Shown piece by piece: positions 35,772-50,115 of a stretch of 64,000 bases of DNA (the stretch's first letter is position 1; each line of letters opens with the position of its first letter). Both the position numbers and the translations under genes were made by a program. The DNA is taken from NCBI RefSeq assembly GCF_033439725.1, contig NW_026944384.1, positions 4,402,001 through 4,466,000 on the forward strand, written 5' to 3'. Origin of the DNA: Neurospora tetraspora. Lineage: Eukaryota > Ascomycota > Sordariomycetes > Sordariales > Sordariaceae. A model generated the notes under the pieces. That model saw nothing but the letters and a program-made list of their open reading frames with translations. It was not told the origin of the DNA and made no database searches.

Positions 35772-38697
35772 CTTGATGGTGGATGAAGATGATGATGAGG
35801 ACCAGGTGGAACAGTTGAACTGCTGAACTGTTGGCACACAGAAGAGAAGAAGTCCTTTTCTTTCTAAACTGGGCCAGATGGTCTGGTCTTTATACCTTTC
35901 TCCCCTCAGTGCCTCCTCCCCTTCCCGCTCCGTCCGCGCCCTCAACGTCTTGGTATGTATGGTGTTGATCGACGACACACCACACACGATAGCATGAACA
36001 CAAACATGATGTTTCCCATCTTCTTCATGCTCCCAGAGCGGTTATGGGATCTTGTCCCGTCGTCACATATTGTAACCTGCCTGAATGGGCAGTGATGCCC
36101 GTCATCTTTGGTCGTTTGGTCGGCATGTGCGGCTGCCGGTGTGCGGACGACGTTTTGGCGTGCTCGTAGGCTTACATCTCATTCGTGTGGTGATGGGTAT
36201 ATGCATGTTTACCTACTTCTGGTATTCTTCCACTCTTCTTACCAGACCCGAAAGAGCAAGAGCGTCGCTTCAGAGGGGGGAAATGGTAGCCTGACCTTGT
36301 TTCTTTAAGATGGAGACGGGTAACGGGACAAGCCACGAGGTCATCTGAGATTTAGATTTATAAGTGGTGGTTCAAGTTGGAGTTTTGATTGGTTGTCTCC
36401 TTCCTATTTGCTCAGGAATCCTGCTAGAACGTCTTAAGAATGGTGTAAAGAAATTTCCAGGTTTGGTAGTCCACCGTGATTGGAGGTTGTGACGGTGCGG
36501 AGGAGCTGGCCATCAATGCAACCGCCCGGTAAATGAATTTCCTCCAAAAGACTTGCCGAGAACAAGACCATCGACACACTAACACTAACTGATACCCTTC
36601 CTCCGAATCCCCTCACGGCGGAGCTTCGCCCTTTCACAAAAGCGGAAGGAAGACAAGACCCTTCTCCTCCCAACTACAACCAACTACTCTACATGCGAAG
36701 ACAGTAAGCGAGACATACGAAATACATATGGGCCTTGGGGTTTCGAAGCGCCTGACGGTGCCCACTGGTATCGGTATCTGTATCTGATCTAGTCATCACG
36801 CAGCATTGCGTACGTATGCTCAGATGTAACTCGGAGAGGAGAGAGAAGGAAGAAAACCGAGAACGAATATTACTACGGTTTCTATGCAAGGCACGTAGGT
36901 CTCATCACGCTCTGGTGTCCACAGCCGATCCCCTCTCAGCAAGATGGGGTTACATTGCCGGCGATTCAACAGCCAAGACGTTGGGGAATTGCGTAAAAAC
37001 TGGGATAGAACCTTCCGTCACTGGTGGGTAAGGTAGGAGGAGGAGGCCGGAGGAATTGTTGGGTTGTTGGGTTGTGCCGGTTGAAACTCAAGCAGTTTCA
37101 GTATCTGTGGGGTTGGTTAGCTGATGGTTGATGAGTAGTTGATAAATAAATCGAGCAGAGTTCTGTCTGTCGATTGAAGACTTTGGGTTGGTAGGATATG
37201 TATAAGTGTCCATCACCATCAGCATCAGTAGCGGTAGGAGGATCATTTCATTTGGCAGAACCGACGATGATGCTCGAAGCTAGGCCTACTGGAGAAAGGC
37301 ACTTGGATTGAAGCGGCGGCGGATTTGAAGCGCCGAGTGAGCTTGACTTGGGGAGTAAATGAAGTGAGGAACTTGGATCGTTTGTGGACAAGCGTCAGTT
37401 CTTGATATCAGCCAAAAGTGCAATGCAGCTTGGCATGGCCCATGACATGGGAAAGTCATGAAGACTGATGAGGAGATAAACATAAGACTAGGTTTGTAAG
37501 GAATAGCTCGTGTGTGTGAAGTGTACCGGTAGGTAAGTGATGTCTGAATCTATAATGAGGATAAAGAGCGGCTTCCCGTCACCTCTTCCAGTAGAATTCA
37601 GTCCATCGAGATTCATGGCATTCCTAAGGTATGCTCACATAAGGTATCGCCAAGTCGTCTTATCGGCTTATCTGCTGATGTCGTCAGTGTGCAAGTCCGA
37701 AGCAGCTCCGGCTCCGGGCCCCGGGGGGTTATCGGAAGATAAGAGATGGGGTGGATATAGTCGGTTGCCGCCCGGCGGCCCGCTCCATTCGTCGACGACT
37801 GCGAAGATACCTCGGTGGCCAGGAGATCCTCTCCGACACTTCAACACATTTGATTCACGCATTCAACTACAGCACGCAAAGATACGATTCCGGACATATT
37901 TGTTGGCGATGTTTGATTTCTATTTACCCGATATTCAGGCTTAAGATTTACGTCTTTGAAATGAGCAAACAGCCCAATGCGCCGACCGGTCATAACCCAG
38001 CCAGCCGTTCCAAGACAGCCACCAGATCCAGATCTATATGTAATCATGATCTATCCCCGGAACTAACACCACGACCACGTTGGGCCATGCCTTGGTTCAC
38101 CTCTTCCTCCCCCCCGCGCGAAGACTGAAAAATCACGTGCATAAATCAAGGAGCAAAAGAAGATACCCCAGGTCCATTGACGCCGTGCAGAGATGATGCT
38201 ACCTGCAAACCCCGATGCTCCAAAGTGTTGCCGGATGTCGGCGCTTTCCCCAAGCGCCAATTCTCGAAATGAACCTTTCCCAACTAAATATCAAACGCCC
38301 GCCTGAGAAGATAAAAAAGCAATGCAAAAGTAAGAGTCGCCAGCAAAGGGTGGATGGCTGATGATTAGTGGCATCGCCCGAGAATCCCGGATGAGTGCCG
38401 CCACCCTGCTTGCTCAGCGTCACTGTCGAGGGGGCAAGGAACCTGACGACTGTCGTTCGCTAGTTCGTCGCCGTATTCGTTGCCCAGTTAAACCGTTCGA
38501 TGGTATCGCCGGTACCGGTGATCGCGTCGTGATAGTTTGCCACCGCTTCTCGTTGCGGCAAATCGTCGTTCACTATCCTCTCAGATAGATTATCTGACGA
38601 TATACTGAGCTCGGGCCCAACGATAGAAGACGAATAGAGAAGTTGCCCTTGACGACGTTGACGCTGACGCCGACGCTGACGTTGATGAGGTCGTCGA
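35772..38697. other. Intergenic region without a supportable gene
   Basis: These 2.9 kb hold several short open frames on both strands, none with a domain or spliced continuation I can support. Just before the AN1 gene's stop there is a TGACG(C/T)-type short tandem run (about 38653-38690), probably in its 3' untranslated region. Confidence 0.45.
35889..35894 (-). promoter_or_regulatory. TATA box of the PLA2 gene
   Basis: The minus strand reads GGTATAAAGACC about 118 bases before the PLA2 start codon, the expected place for a TATA element in a regulated fungal gene. Not experimentally known. Confidence 0.5.
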
Positions 38698-39017
38698 TTA
38701 TACGCCCCTGATAACCCGCGTCCGCTCCTTTTCGAGCTGCAGGGCATTTGCCTCGAATGCTTCCTTCTTGCACTGGTGACAGAAGAAACAGTCATGTCAG
38801 CACGAAATTCCTCTTGAAGCAAGACATCTGATAGCCCAGCAAGCCACCATTTTGACTTGTTGCTACTTACGTCTTCGAGGTTCTTGCACTTGTGGCTCTC
38901 CAATAGTCGGTGCTTGCTGCAATAGTGACCGTCGCAGAAAGTACAGTCGCCTGTGATGGGCGCTGCGGGGAGCCTGCACTCGGTGAGCGAGCACTTGAGT
39001 CTCCTGGGGGCAGGCAT
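38698..39017 (-). CDS. Small AN1-type zinc-finger protein
   Basis: Two exons (39017-38871, 38772-38698) give a 73-residue protein that is almost only one AN1 zinc finger. The ligand pattern reads C-x4-C (CSLTEC), C-x2-C (CTFC), then C, H, H and C in CSKH, ESH and KC, which binds two zinc ions. The second exon adds a charged helix (CKKEAFEANALQLEKERTRV). AN1 proteins link to ubiquitin, proteasome and stress responses (for example yeast Cuz1 and Tmc1), but this one lacks the extra domains of those, so its role is open. The intron donor GTAAGT and acceptor CACCAG keep the frame; without splicing the frame runs on into unrelated sequence. Confidence 0.85.
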
Positions 39018-42000
39018 ATTGTCGGAGGTGGTTGTTGAGTTAATGTGGAGGTTGGATAACGTGAAGGTGATGTTTGGGTGGAGGTTGTGGAATTAGCGAG
39101 GAGGAAGAGCAGCGACTCTTGGGTGAGTTCTGGTCTGGGTGTTTTTTAAGTTGTCCTTTGGGTTTCCCGAGGATAGGACGAGTGAATGGTGAGTGGCGAA
39201 TCGATCAATAGGTAGACGGCTTATGAGACGAAATGCAGTGAGTCAGGAAAGATTGAACGACGGAGGTTCGAGGTCGGCGGAATGGGATGCTTATAAACAG
39301 AGCCGGTGGAGGTGACGAGCCGAGAAGCCGAGAGTCATGAGCGGATGCCAACAAGGCTCACGTGGTGTTATCTTTGGGGACAACTTGAACCAAGGGATAG
39401 GCGGCCAAGTGGCAGATTTAACTCGGGCTAGTTTCGCGAGACTCTTGTTGCAAGTGGAAATGGCTGGAAAGCGTTGGACCTCGTTGGCCGGGGGGTGGTT
39501 GAGTTAGGATGAATAAGTACAAGAGTTGTAGCTGGGGCCCGACTTGGACGTGATGTGTGACCAGTGTAAGTGACAAGGGAGCTACAAGTGACCCGAGTGG
39601 TGACAGTGCAGGAGGGAGGCGGTAGAGCGGTAGAGCGGTAGATCTAGCCTACCTGCTGGCATGGCATGGCATATGCTGGCAACGTCGACATCTTGTCCCA
39701 TGGAGAACAGCACGGCCATCGTGGGCGTGTCGATGACGGCACGGCCACACGGGAGGCAATGCTGGGGCCGACAACCAGGGCCCAATTGGCCTTTTGATCG
39801 CAAAGACCCGCTAGCACCATACCCAAGGCTCCCTTGTCCGTGGTTGTTGGCGCCGGGAATTGGAAGGGATTGGATCGACGGAAAGTGGTGCCAGTGCTCA
39901 GTGCCAGTGACTCCAAGCGACTTGAAGCGACTCCGTCCAAGCCGAGAACCCACGAGGTTGGTGGCCGGATGAGCTCAGGAGAACCTCACAAGGGACCAGG
40001 CCTTCAGGCGAGTTGTCAGCGGCTTGTGAATGGAACTTGACAGGCCTGCCGAGAACAGTCAAGGAGCAGCGAGAACCTGCCCGCGTTAGCACCGAGAGTG
40101 AGACCTCAGCTCAGCTCTCAGATCACATCAGTCACCACCTGATAGTGAAAGGGTCACAGGCGCCAGTCCAGATTTCCCTATGCGGCACAACCTTTGGTTC
40201 ACGACAGTTGGGGTGGTGGAACTCCATGCAGTGACCAACAAACAAACCTTTGTCGATATCATTGTTGTTGTTGTTGTTAGGTTGTTGTGACTTGTGAGTG
40301 AGTGGGTGGCACTCCGCAAGCCGCCTTCCTGGTAATGAATGCATCACGACTGGATCATCACTTTTTGGTAGGCATCGCTTGCAGGCAGCTACAGACATGC
40401 GTAATAATGCGTGTCCGGCAGCACAGTGGGCCCGGGCCTTGGACAAGCAGTGACAAGACACCAGACACACAAGCTACTGCGTGCACTATCAGGGTGCAGC
40501 ATCCAGTACGGGGATTCACAGGGTAACTCGCAGGGTAGGGGTCTCGCTTTCCCGGGGTACCACTGGTATTTCCAGGGTGGTGATGGTCGTTTCCGGGGTA
40601 CCTAGTGTACTGCTCAGGTCTATCGGAGGGCTCTGGATACCTTCAACAAACTTGGACGTGGTGCGAGACTGGGGTTTGCGTCAGAGACCCCAGAGTAACT
40701 CTTATCGCCGATATTCTCCTTTGTTGCTGCTCATGCCCGCGATCCATCGTCTTTGTTGGAACCAATATGACAAGAAGAATTATTTGCTCGCGTGGCCCAT
40801 TCCCGGGCTTCAGATGCACCTCGCTCTCTCCCCGGGTCCCCGGCCACGTCTGGATTGCCTGAGTGGCGCTTGCCATCTCTTGACTTTTTATGTCTCGGGA
40901 AGCGTCTACTTGCAGCAACAACAAGCCACAGCATCTTTGCTGGAGAGAAAGCAACAAATCATCGCTGGTACCGAAGCCGGTCTCACTGCTTTCTTGTGTG
41001 AAGTGGCCATATTGTACCTTAGACGACGTTCCAGATGCCGTGTTGTCCTCCGCCAACCTCCAACCTCCACTGGAAGAAGATCATTAGCGTACCAACTACC
41101 GCCACAACAGACACTCCGCCAACATTATTTTCCAAGTTGCCGCTTTTCGGACATCGTATCGTCTCTATAAACAGCTTGAGATATGAGAAATACCAAAGCC
41201 GCTACTTCAGCCCTCCGCATCTAGACAGATAGTGGCTGAGTGGGTCCACCAACGCGGGGAGGCTAGCCGCCTATCTGCTTCACGGACATCCATACAAGTC
41301 CGTCTAACATCTGCTATCTGCCTCGCAAACTTGATCCCAACCTCAACGCCAGGTTCAAGCATTAAATTTTATTTCTGGCTCTTACCATGTGCAGCAAAGA
41401 CGTATTTCGGTTTCACTGGGTCTGGGTGGCTGCACGGTGTGCGCCAACATACATTCCAGAAGCCTCAGCGGCCTGGGACGATGTTGAAGTTCAGATGCGG
41501 CTCCTTTCTTTGTTGTTAGGTAGTGATCGATCTGCCGGGTCCAACACCCGTCAGCGTCAACAGTTAAGGACATCAGGCCAGAACCAACAGACGCCACATC
41601 TTGCCTGTATCGACAAGAGGACGAAAAAGACGACTCGGGCTTTCGGGAGTGTACAGGCATCCGCTTGCTGCCCAAGATTTCGCATGCTTCCGCCTTCAAA
41701 CAAATACCGGACAGCAAGCGATCAAACCTCAAAGCCCCTCTCCTCCATCCTCCCCGCCTCCGTATCACATCCGATCCGGGGGTCCCAGCTTGCCAGCATT
41801 TGTCCATGATCCCTTACACCGCTTCCGGCGGCCGGCGCATGTCTCCTGTCTCCATTCAGAGGAGCATCTACTCCCAGGGCATCGGAAGAGGACGGCATGG
41901 AGGTCGTCAACGCACCCCGGCTTTCTACACTTGTTGCCACATTCACCAAGTACTGCCATTCAGGAACCAGGACCGCTGCCTCCATTGTTGCTCGCCTGCA

Positions 42001-42807
42001 TCCAAGGGATTGTATGTCACTGTCACAACTGCAACGCCGACGAATCGCTAAAGAACACGATGGTTTCCTCTAATACTGCGTACCCGACTGCGAATGGATA
42101 GGATGGCCATTGTGTGATGCGCAGGGGGGCTTGCTTGCTTTGCTTCTTCATGACTGATGCGTATTCGATGAAATCCTACCTGTCTGTTTTAAAAGGTGCA
42201 GGCATCGATGTTTTTGGCTACTCTCATGAATTCGCGATCCTAAATTCGTGTGTTGGAAAGCGACACAATCAACAGCCTAGACGCTTCCACGGCATCCTCT
42301 CCGGGTCGTTAACTCCGGCGCGGAGCACGGAGAGAACTCGATGGCAGTGAGCCGCAGAGATCCTCTTTATCGATGCACTCACGTACGTTACCATTTCATT
42401 TATAACATAAGAACCGTGTGGCTCTTTGGCTTGCATCAACCAAGACACATCGCGTGGCTCTGTCTCACCACCTTGGCTACTATTGGAATAGCTCGGTGAC
42501 TTACGAGCACCGCATGACATTGCGTGAACAACAAAATACCTTCACGGCAAATCACCTCTTGTCGCGCACTTCTTGATCTCCAAGGTCCCCATCAACTCAT
42601 CGTGCCAGATATGTCCTCTCTTTTCGCCTTGTCACTTCGGCCTCGCAAACCGCAACGGCTGGGTGGTTCGCCACAGCAAAATCGTGGCCGTTTCTCCGAC
42701 TTGACCATTACCGACTCGCACATAGTGAGACCAAGGCGGCGGCATGCAACGCTTGCTTTTTCTGACTTCTCATAATACGGTGTTCATATTGCAATCAATG
42801 ACTATCC
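39018..42807. other. 3.8-kb region without a supportable gene
   Basis: Open frames up to 229 residues occur but overlap on opposite strands and show no domain, so none is called. Seen instead are short simple repeats: GGTAGAGC three times near 39621, GGCAT units near 39658 and a (TTG)n run at about 40262-40278. Confidence 0.5.
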
Positions 42808-44329
<1,522 letters not shown>

Positions 44330-46129
44330 TGTGTCTGAATGTAATGAAATGTAGAATCCAAAATCAACTCAGAGTTGAAATGAAGTTTTGGAGAAGGTCA
44401 AGTCAATTTATCTCACTACGATCGGACCAAGAAAGCTTGCGAATGATGACAAAACGGGGCCTGTTTCCATCGGCCGCAGCGCCGACGGGACCCCGCCTTC
44501 CAAAGGGTGGGGTTCCGCCAAGTGGGTTCCGCACGGTTTGCTACCTCGTGCCCTCGTCACCGTTGACTGTACGCCGTGTTCTTGTGGTGTCTCTCTCGCC
44601 AGTTTATCCGACTGGTTTTCGGTGATTTCACGGCATCCCGGGATTTCTGCGGCTTTCTAAGCAATCACTCTTACTAAGCTATCTTGGGCATATAACACCC
44701 AACCCAACCCCCGGCCGTGCCTTATCGACTGGAAAAGCCTCTCGCTCTCGGCAGAACTCGCTATGCTCACTCAGCCCGTATTTTTTTTCTCCCTTTCGAC
44801 ATATTTTCTCACAAAGAGTGCATGTCAATTCACCAATTCTCCATCGACGGTCACTTACAATCTCAGGGCGTGATGTTAGGTTATTACTCACTTTGATACG
44901 TACATTCCCCCCAGTCTCTTTCCCGCTACTGTTGCAGCCAACTATGTATAGCGGGGTCTCATCCCGCTATCTGTGGATTGTTCTCTCTACGCTAGCGCCT
45001 CAGGGCCTGATCGGCTCGCGTGACCGTGACCGCGTCACCGTAACCTTTTGTTAGGGGAATTGACAGATTGCCAGATATGTCTTCAGAATTACGTGATTGG
45101 ATATTTCTTCTAGCATGTACATCTCGCCTCAAGAAAAACTCCCGAACCGCTCGACAGGTGCAGCTGGGTCGGGCGGATGTTATCGTTCCCAAGAAACAAC
45201 GTTCCGGGTCATATCCTTCGCGGCTGGAAGTGGAAGTACTTGAGTCTTTCATGTTATCATGTCCGCCAATGTTGTGTTATCGTCCTCAGATATATAGAAT
45301 CGTCACGATTACCTCGAACCATAACGATAAGATTGTCGCCTAGCTACCTTATATCCCTTCTGGCGGCCGACCATAACTGATGAGCTACTCCGAGCCCAGA
45401 GGTTACGATCCACTAACTACTTATCCCTTGACGCAACTGAACTCCGGGACGACAAATACGAAGTGATGAGAGAGTGGCATTGGTAGCGCCGACAATTATT
45501 GAGAAGGCAACGTCTGAACCGATGAGTTTATTCAAGGCAAAGGAAGTAGCTGGTATTTTTCCATTAATGATATAAATTAAAGGTCAACTAGTCACCTCTC
45601 CTCGTTTTGCTCATCGTTTACACATTGTACACCTCGTTCTGTTAACCTAAGGACTCTGCGATTGCCTTTGAAGTTCGTTGCCTCATAGCTTCAAGCCATT
45701 TGACGATGAAGGGTACCCGAAACCTTGTCTATTATTACTTATTGAGCACGACTTCGCTTGACCATACAAGCTCCTGGTGGTGTCAAGAGTACCGAAGTAA
45801 ACATTCAATGGAACAGGTTTGTCGAGCATGTGAAGTGTCGAAGACAGACGTGGACAAAACAATGTGGAGCAATGTTGCTCCCTCTAAAGATCCCATTTAC
45901 CGCCACTACCCCTAACCCTATCTAACAGGTACAGCAGATTCAAGCAACACCAGGCCTCAACCATGACAACATATCAGCAACTCACGCTTCGCTTTTCATC
46001 ATAATCACATCGCACAGCTTATAAGATAGAAGAACAACACCAAAGTCTTTTTGACCCTTCTCGCTTTTAAGCGCCACACAAGAGACCTCCAAACATACCC
46101 TGTCTACATCATCCATCCAAACTCCCAAA
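44330..46129. other. Divergent intergenic region
   Basis: No gene is seen in these 1.8 kb between the divergently transcribed alcohol dehydrogenase and DUF952 genes. The region must hold both promoters; no clear element was picked out. Confidence 0.45.
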
Positions 46130-46593
46130 ATGGTCATCCCTCCTCCTCCTTCCCCGCTCCCCGAGTTCGTGTACAAGATCACGCCCGAAGCCCCGCCCAG
46201 CCCTATCCCCGAGTCCTACCCACTTTCGGAGCTGGACCAGAAGGACGGGTTTATTCATATGAGCACCTCGTGGCAGGTATGTTCCGTTTTCTTCAACATC
46301 TCTCAATTATTCTGCTTGGCATGGTCACCGCGCTAAACAAACAAAAGATCCCAACAACAGCGTCGCTCTTCTTTACCAACACACCCTCCTTCTACCTTCT
46401 CAAGCTGCGCCTGTCCAACTTTGACCAGGCTAGCGTCAAGTGGGACGAGGTCGAGGATACCAACGGGTGTCCGCACCTGTACGGCAACTTTGGGGCTAAG
46501 GATGTTGTCGACGTGAAGGAGTTCCGCCGCGGGGAGGGCGAGACGTGGGGTGAGGTGTTTAAGAAGGAGGAGGCTAAGGCTTGGTTGGTTTGA
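46130..46593 (+). CDS. DUF952 domain protein
   Basis: Two exons (46130-46276, 46348-46593) encode 130 residues. The family signature is clear: FVYKITPEAPP near the start, then LDQKDGFIHMSTSWQIPTTASLFF read across the intron, and LLKLRLSNFDQASVKWDEV. DUF952 proteins are small, widespread and of unknown biochemical role; some annotations link them to glutathione S-transferase-like proteins, without evidence visible here. The conserved His/Ser in GFIHMST may mark an active or ligand site. The gene runs tail to tail with the endonuclease III gene, about 250 bases apart. Confidence 0.88.
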
Positions 46594-46840
46594 GGAGAGA
46601 GGGGAATTGAGGAAGGGAGGTTTCTAAAAGATGAAGAGCTGGGCTGGGAAGCAGAGGAAAGTTTGGTGTGATAGCGATGGAAAGGAGATGAAAAGGAGAT
46701 GGAAATGTTATGAGATATGGCATGTTCACCTGAATCCATTCGAGTCTGTTGATTCCATCTTACGTATAACCTATTTACCCTGAAAGTACTACCACACTGC
46801 TATAGGAATCAAAAGACATTTCCAACAGTGCATCTCGACG

Positions 46841-49428
46841 TCATCTTTCCAGTTTGATCCTCGCCATTCCCTCCTCCACCTTAACTCTACCGCCATGTTC
46901 AGTTTTAACATGAACATCCTCCTCCTCCTCCTCTTGTTTGCCTTCATCAGCAGCCTCCCTCTTCACCCTGACAGGTTCTTGCTCCCTTTCGACAGGTTCG
47001 CTCTTCACGGCTGGTTTATCGAGTTCTTTTTCCTCCTCCTGCTCATCCTCGGCCTCCTGTTTCACCCGTCCAGGCTCTCGTTTGACAATGGATGGCCGGT
47101 AATCGGCCTCATGCTCCTCGGAACCACCGAGGTTAGGTTCCTGCTTCACTATCGCGCGTTCCAGGAGTGGCTCTCTCTTGACCGAGCGCCCCTGGCGGTC
47201 TTCCGCGCCTTGCTCGTTGAGGCTCGGCTCCGGCTTGACAATCGTAGCTCCATTAAGGGATTCCCTCTTCACAATGCGTGGGCGATGGTTTTCTTCCTCG
47301 CCGTGCTCTGGGAGTTCAGACTCCTGCTTCACTCTCGGATGCTCGGATTTTACAACTTGTGGTTGAAGGTCATCGCCTTCTTCTTCCTCGTCGAAATCGA
47401 GCTCCTGCTTGACTGTAGCCAGGTCCCTTTCGGGCTCTCTTTTCACGACGCAGTGCCGATGTGCCGACTCCCCCTCTTCGGCGCCAATATTTGGCTCCTG
47501 CTTGACGCGCGCAGGCTCTCTTTTGACCACCTGCGGTGGCTGGTTCTCTTCTTCCTCAGCTTCCAATCCATGAACACTCTGTTCCTGCTTTACCCTAAGG
47601 ACTTCTACCTTGACAACAGATTTTTGGTCAGCCTCTTCATTGTCCTCTTCCTCATCGGCGAGCCTCTCGCGCTTCACCCTCATACCTTCTTGCTTGATGA
47701 TGGGCGGGCTGTGTTCTATCGTGGGCTCAATGTTGGCAACGGCCGATTGAGCCTCATCGACATCTTCCATCTCAACGTCCTCAATGCTCTCCATCTTCAC
47801 AGCTTGATCCGCAACAGCTTCCCGAACCGCCGGCGGTATGGGCTCGTTGACCACAACATCCCTGACCCTAGCCACCTCCTCTTCCTTGACCTCAATCCTT
47901 TCCTCTCTCTTCTCTCTCTTGATTACCATATCCCGCTCATCTTCCTCGCCACCCTCCTCTTTCGGCTCTCCCTTGAACCTGACAACCTCGGTCTCGACCT
48001 CCACCTTTTCCTCCTTCACCACCTCCCTCCTCTTCCGGCCCTCAATGACCTTCTTCCTCTCCGCAGCTTTACACAAGCCCCTCAGGCCCAGCTCGCAATC
48101 ACCGCACTTCCTTCCCACGGGAAGACACACCGACTGTCCGAACCCGACCAGCAGCCAGTTGATCTCCTTCCACTTGTCACGGGGCAGCCACGACTGCAGC
48201 GCAAGGCGCGTCTCCTCGGGGGTCTTGGTGGGCGGATTCTGCCAGCCCCAGAGGTTGGTAATGCGGTGGACGTGGACGTCCACACCGATACCCTCGACGC
48301 GGTTCCAGCCGTTCTCGGCAGACATGCAAAGATGCGCCATCTTGGGTCCAACGCCGGGAAGGGACATGAGGCCTTCGATGGTGTCGGGGATGTCGGAGTT
48401 GTAACGGTCGCGGAGGATTTCGGCGGCTTGTTTGAGGTATCTGTTACAGTAGTTTGTAAGTATACGGACCTTAGATGTGAACAAGAGGACAGTACGTACT
48501 TGGTCTTGTTGTTATGAAACCCAACTTTGCCAATCAACTCGTTCAAAACGGCCGGCTCAACAGCCAGCATATTCTCCAGATTCAGGCCCGACTCCGCGCC
48601 CTCGGTGTGGGGAGGTAGTTCCTTCTTCAACCGCAACATCGCCTCCGCGTTGACTGTGTCCTTGGTCTGGCTCGACAACATCAAGGCGACGAGAGTATGG
48701 AACCGCCGATCGCGTGCTGATGCGTTGTTGCTGGCCAGGCGCTCGCATCCCATGGTATCGACTGCGGCGTTGGCGGCGGGGCCAGAGATGCGCATCTCCT
48801 TGACCAAGTTGTACACCTCCTCCCAGTCAGAAGGGGGCTCGACCTTAACCTCGCCAGTAAGGGCATCGGTCGTCTTGCGGGCGGGTTTGCGGGCGGTGCG
48901 TTTTCTGCTGGATGTAGTAGATGTACCCACGACCGGGATATCGTTCATATCGATCTCGGAATCCGATTTCACTTCGGCTTCTGCGGTTTGGTTGATGATT
49001 CTCGTACTCTTCCGTTCGGTTTTGATCCTCGTCGGGGCGGGCAGTGACTCCTCCGTCTTCAGCGCTGTCGCGGTAGTTGTCGTGGTAACACGCTTCCGTT
49101 TTCGCGTGACGATTGGGTTCCTGCGCTTGACCTTGACGGCTGGCGAGCCACTGGACTTGACGGCATCTTCTATATCAGACCCGAAGGTGATTCCGTGTTC
49201 GTCTTCCTCGTGATCCTCCTCGATCTTCGTGGCTCGCAATGGTGAAGATCGCAAATCAACCGGCGCGGAGCTCGAGCTGGCATTCGCATTCGCATTGTTT
49301 GCTTCATAGGCGAATCGGGCAAGAGTGCTCAGACGCGTTGAGCGACGTGGTGTTGCTGGTGTTGCCATGGCGGTTGTTGCTCCCTCGAACAGCCTCGATG
49401 TCTCCTTGGCTATGTGCGACGTCCTCAT
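46841..49428 (-). CDS. Endonuclease III homologue with long sumoylation-motif tail
   Basis: Two exons (49428-48500, 48440-46841) give 842 residues, about twice the family norm. Endonuclease III (yeast Ntg1/Ntg2, human NTHL1) is a DNA glycosylase/AP lyase that removes oxidised pyrimidines. The catalytic core spans about 210-433: [11 protein letters not shown], the helix-hairpin-helix [11 protein letters not shown] with catalytic Lys343, [14 protein letters not shown] with Asp364, and iron-sulfur cysteines at 415, 422, 425 and 433 (spacing x6, x2, x7). The N-terminal 200 residues are basic and disordered. A second ATG 20 codons in (49368, [14 protein letters not shown]) is an equally good start. 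Residues 434-842 form an acidic, Lys-rich tail with about 26 psi-K-x-E motifs, eight of its segments being clear tandem repeats. The tail is coding: the frame stays open through it, and the composition is Glu/Lys/Val, not random. Confidence 0.93.
47009..47701 (-). repeat. Eight coding repeats of 27-32 residues with paired psi-K-x-E motifs
   Basis: Residues 557-787 of the endonuclease III homologue divide into eight units of 28, 29, 27, 31, 27, 30, 32 and 27 residues. Each begins with a motif such as VVKREP, IIKQEG or VVKSEH, has a second motif such as RVKQEP 7-13 residues later, and closes with a Glu/Asp-rich linker. A further five motifs follow before the stop. Unit lengths and sequence differ enough to be old repeats, not a fresh duplication. 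Confidence 0.85.
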
Positions 49429-50115
49429 GGGTCAATCGATGACCGTGATGGAATGATGAGCAGGCTTTGCTTGTTCGTCTGAAGTTATCTGCTGCTTCGC
49501 GCGGTCATGGTTGGATGTTTCGACTGTTTGGTTGCGCGGGGGACGCGTGCACCTTTACGGCTAGTTTGTATTGATAGGCCGAATCAGATGAAACACCGAA
49601 ACATTGGAAGCTCGGGCCATGACGTAAAATCATAGAGCGAACAAAAATAATGTGGATCCTCGCTGCCGTACTAGTGCCGGCCCCGCCAAACACCAAGTTC
49701 CTTTGGGAAAGGTAGGCCACATTTTAAGGTTGTCGGCCCCAACCTTCGGAGAGATCATATCGAGCCAGTCCATCGGTGACGTCGGTGCTGATATCGTTTC
49801 AATGTTTACACCATGGGCTGTTCTCAAGACTTCATATTCCTTCCCATCACTGGTGTGAGCTTTAAAATAACTTGGAATTTAGAACTTCTATGAGTGTGTG
49901 GAGTATCCTGTCTTAAAACAAGCCAGACGCATTGTCCCCTGTTTGTCTAAACACCAGTAAACAGCATGATGTAAATACCTGGAACATATGTTGCGTGTAT
50001 GATGAAGGAAACGCTGCCTCAAAACGCCGCGCCACCCAGACAGAAGAAAATAGCCTTACCCAAGAAGAGAGAATGTCTAACCAAAGAGTAAAAAGGGAAT
50101 CAAACAACGCTCGCT
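49429..50115. other. Upstream region of the endonuclease III gene
   Basis: No gene is seen. It holds the promoter of the endonuclease III gene and the 3' flank of the lipase gene. Confidence 0.45.

Noticed and set aside
40481-41170. 229-residue open frame in the 39-42.8 kb gap
   Set aside because: Low-complexity, overlapped by open frames on the other strand, no domain or splice continuation.
46895-48517. 540-residue open frame on the plus strand opposite the endonuclease III gene
   Set aside because: It is the antisense shadow of the Glu/Lys/Val repeats (reads as Leu/Phe/Ser-rich). The minus strand holds clear glycosylase motifs and the splice junction.
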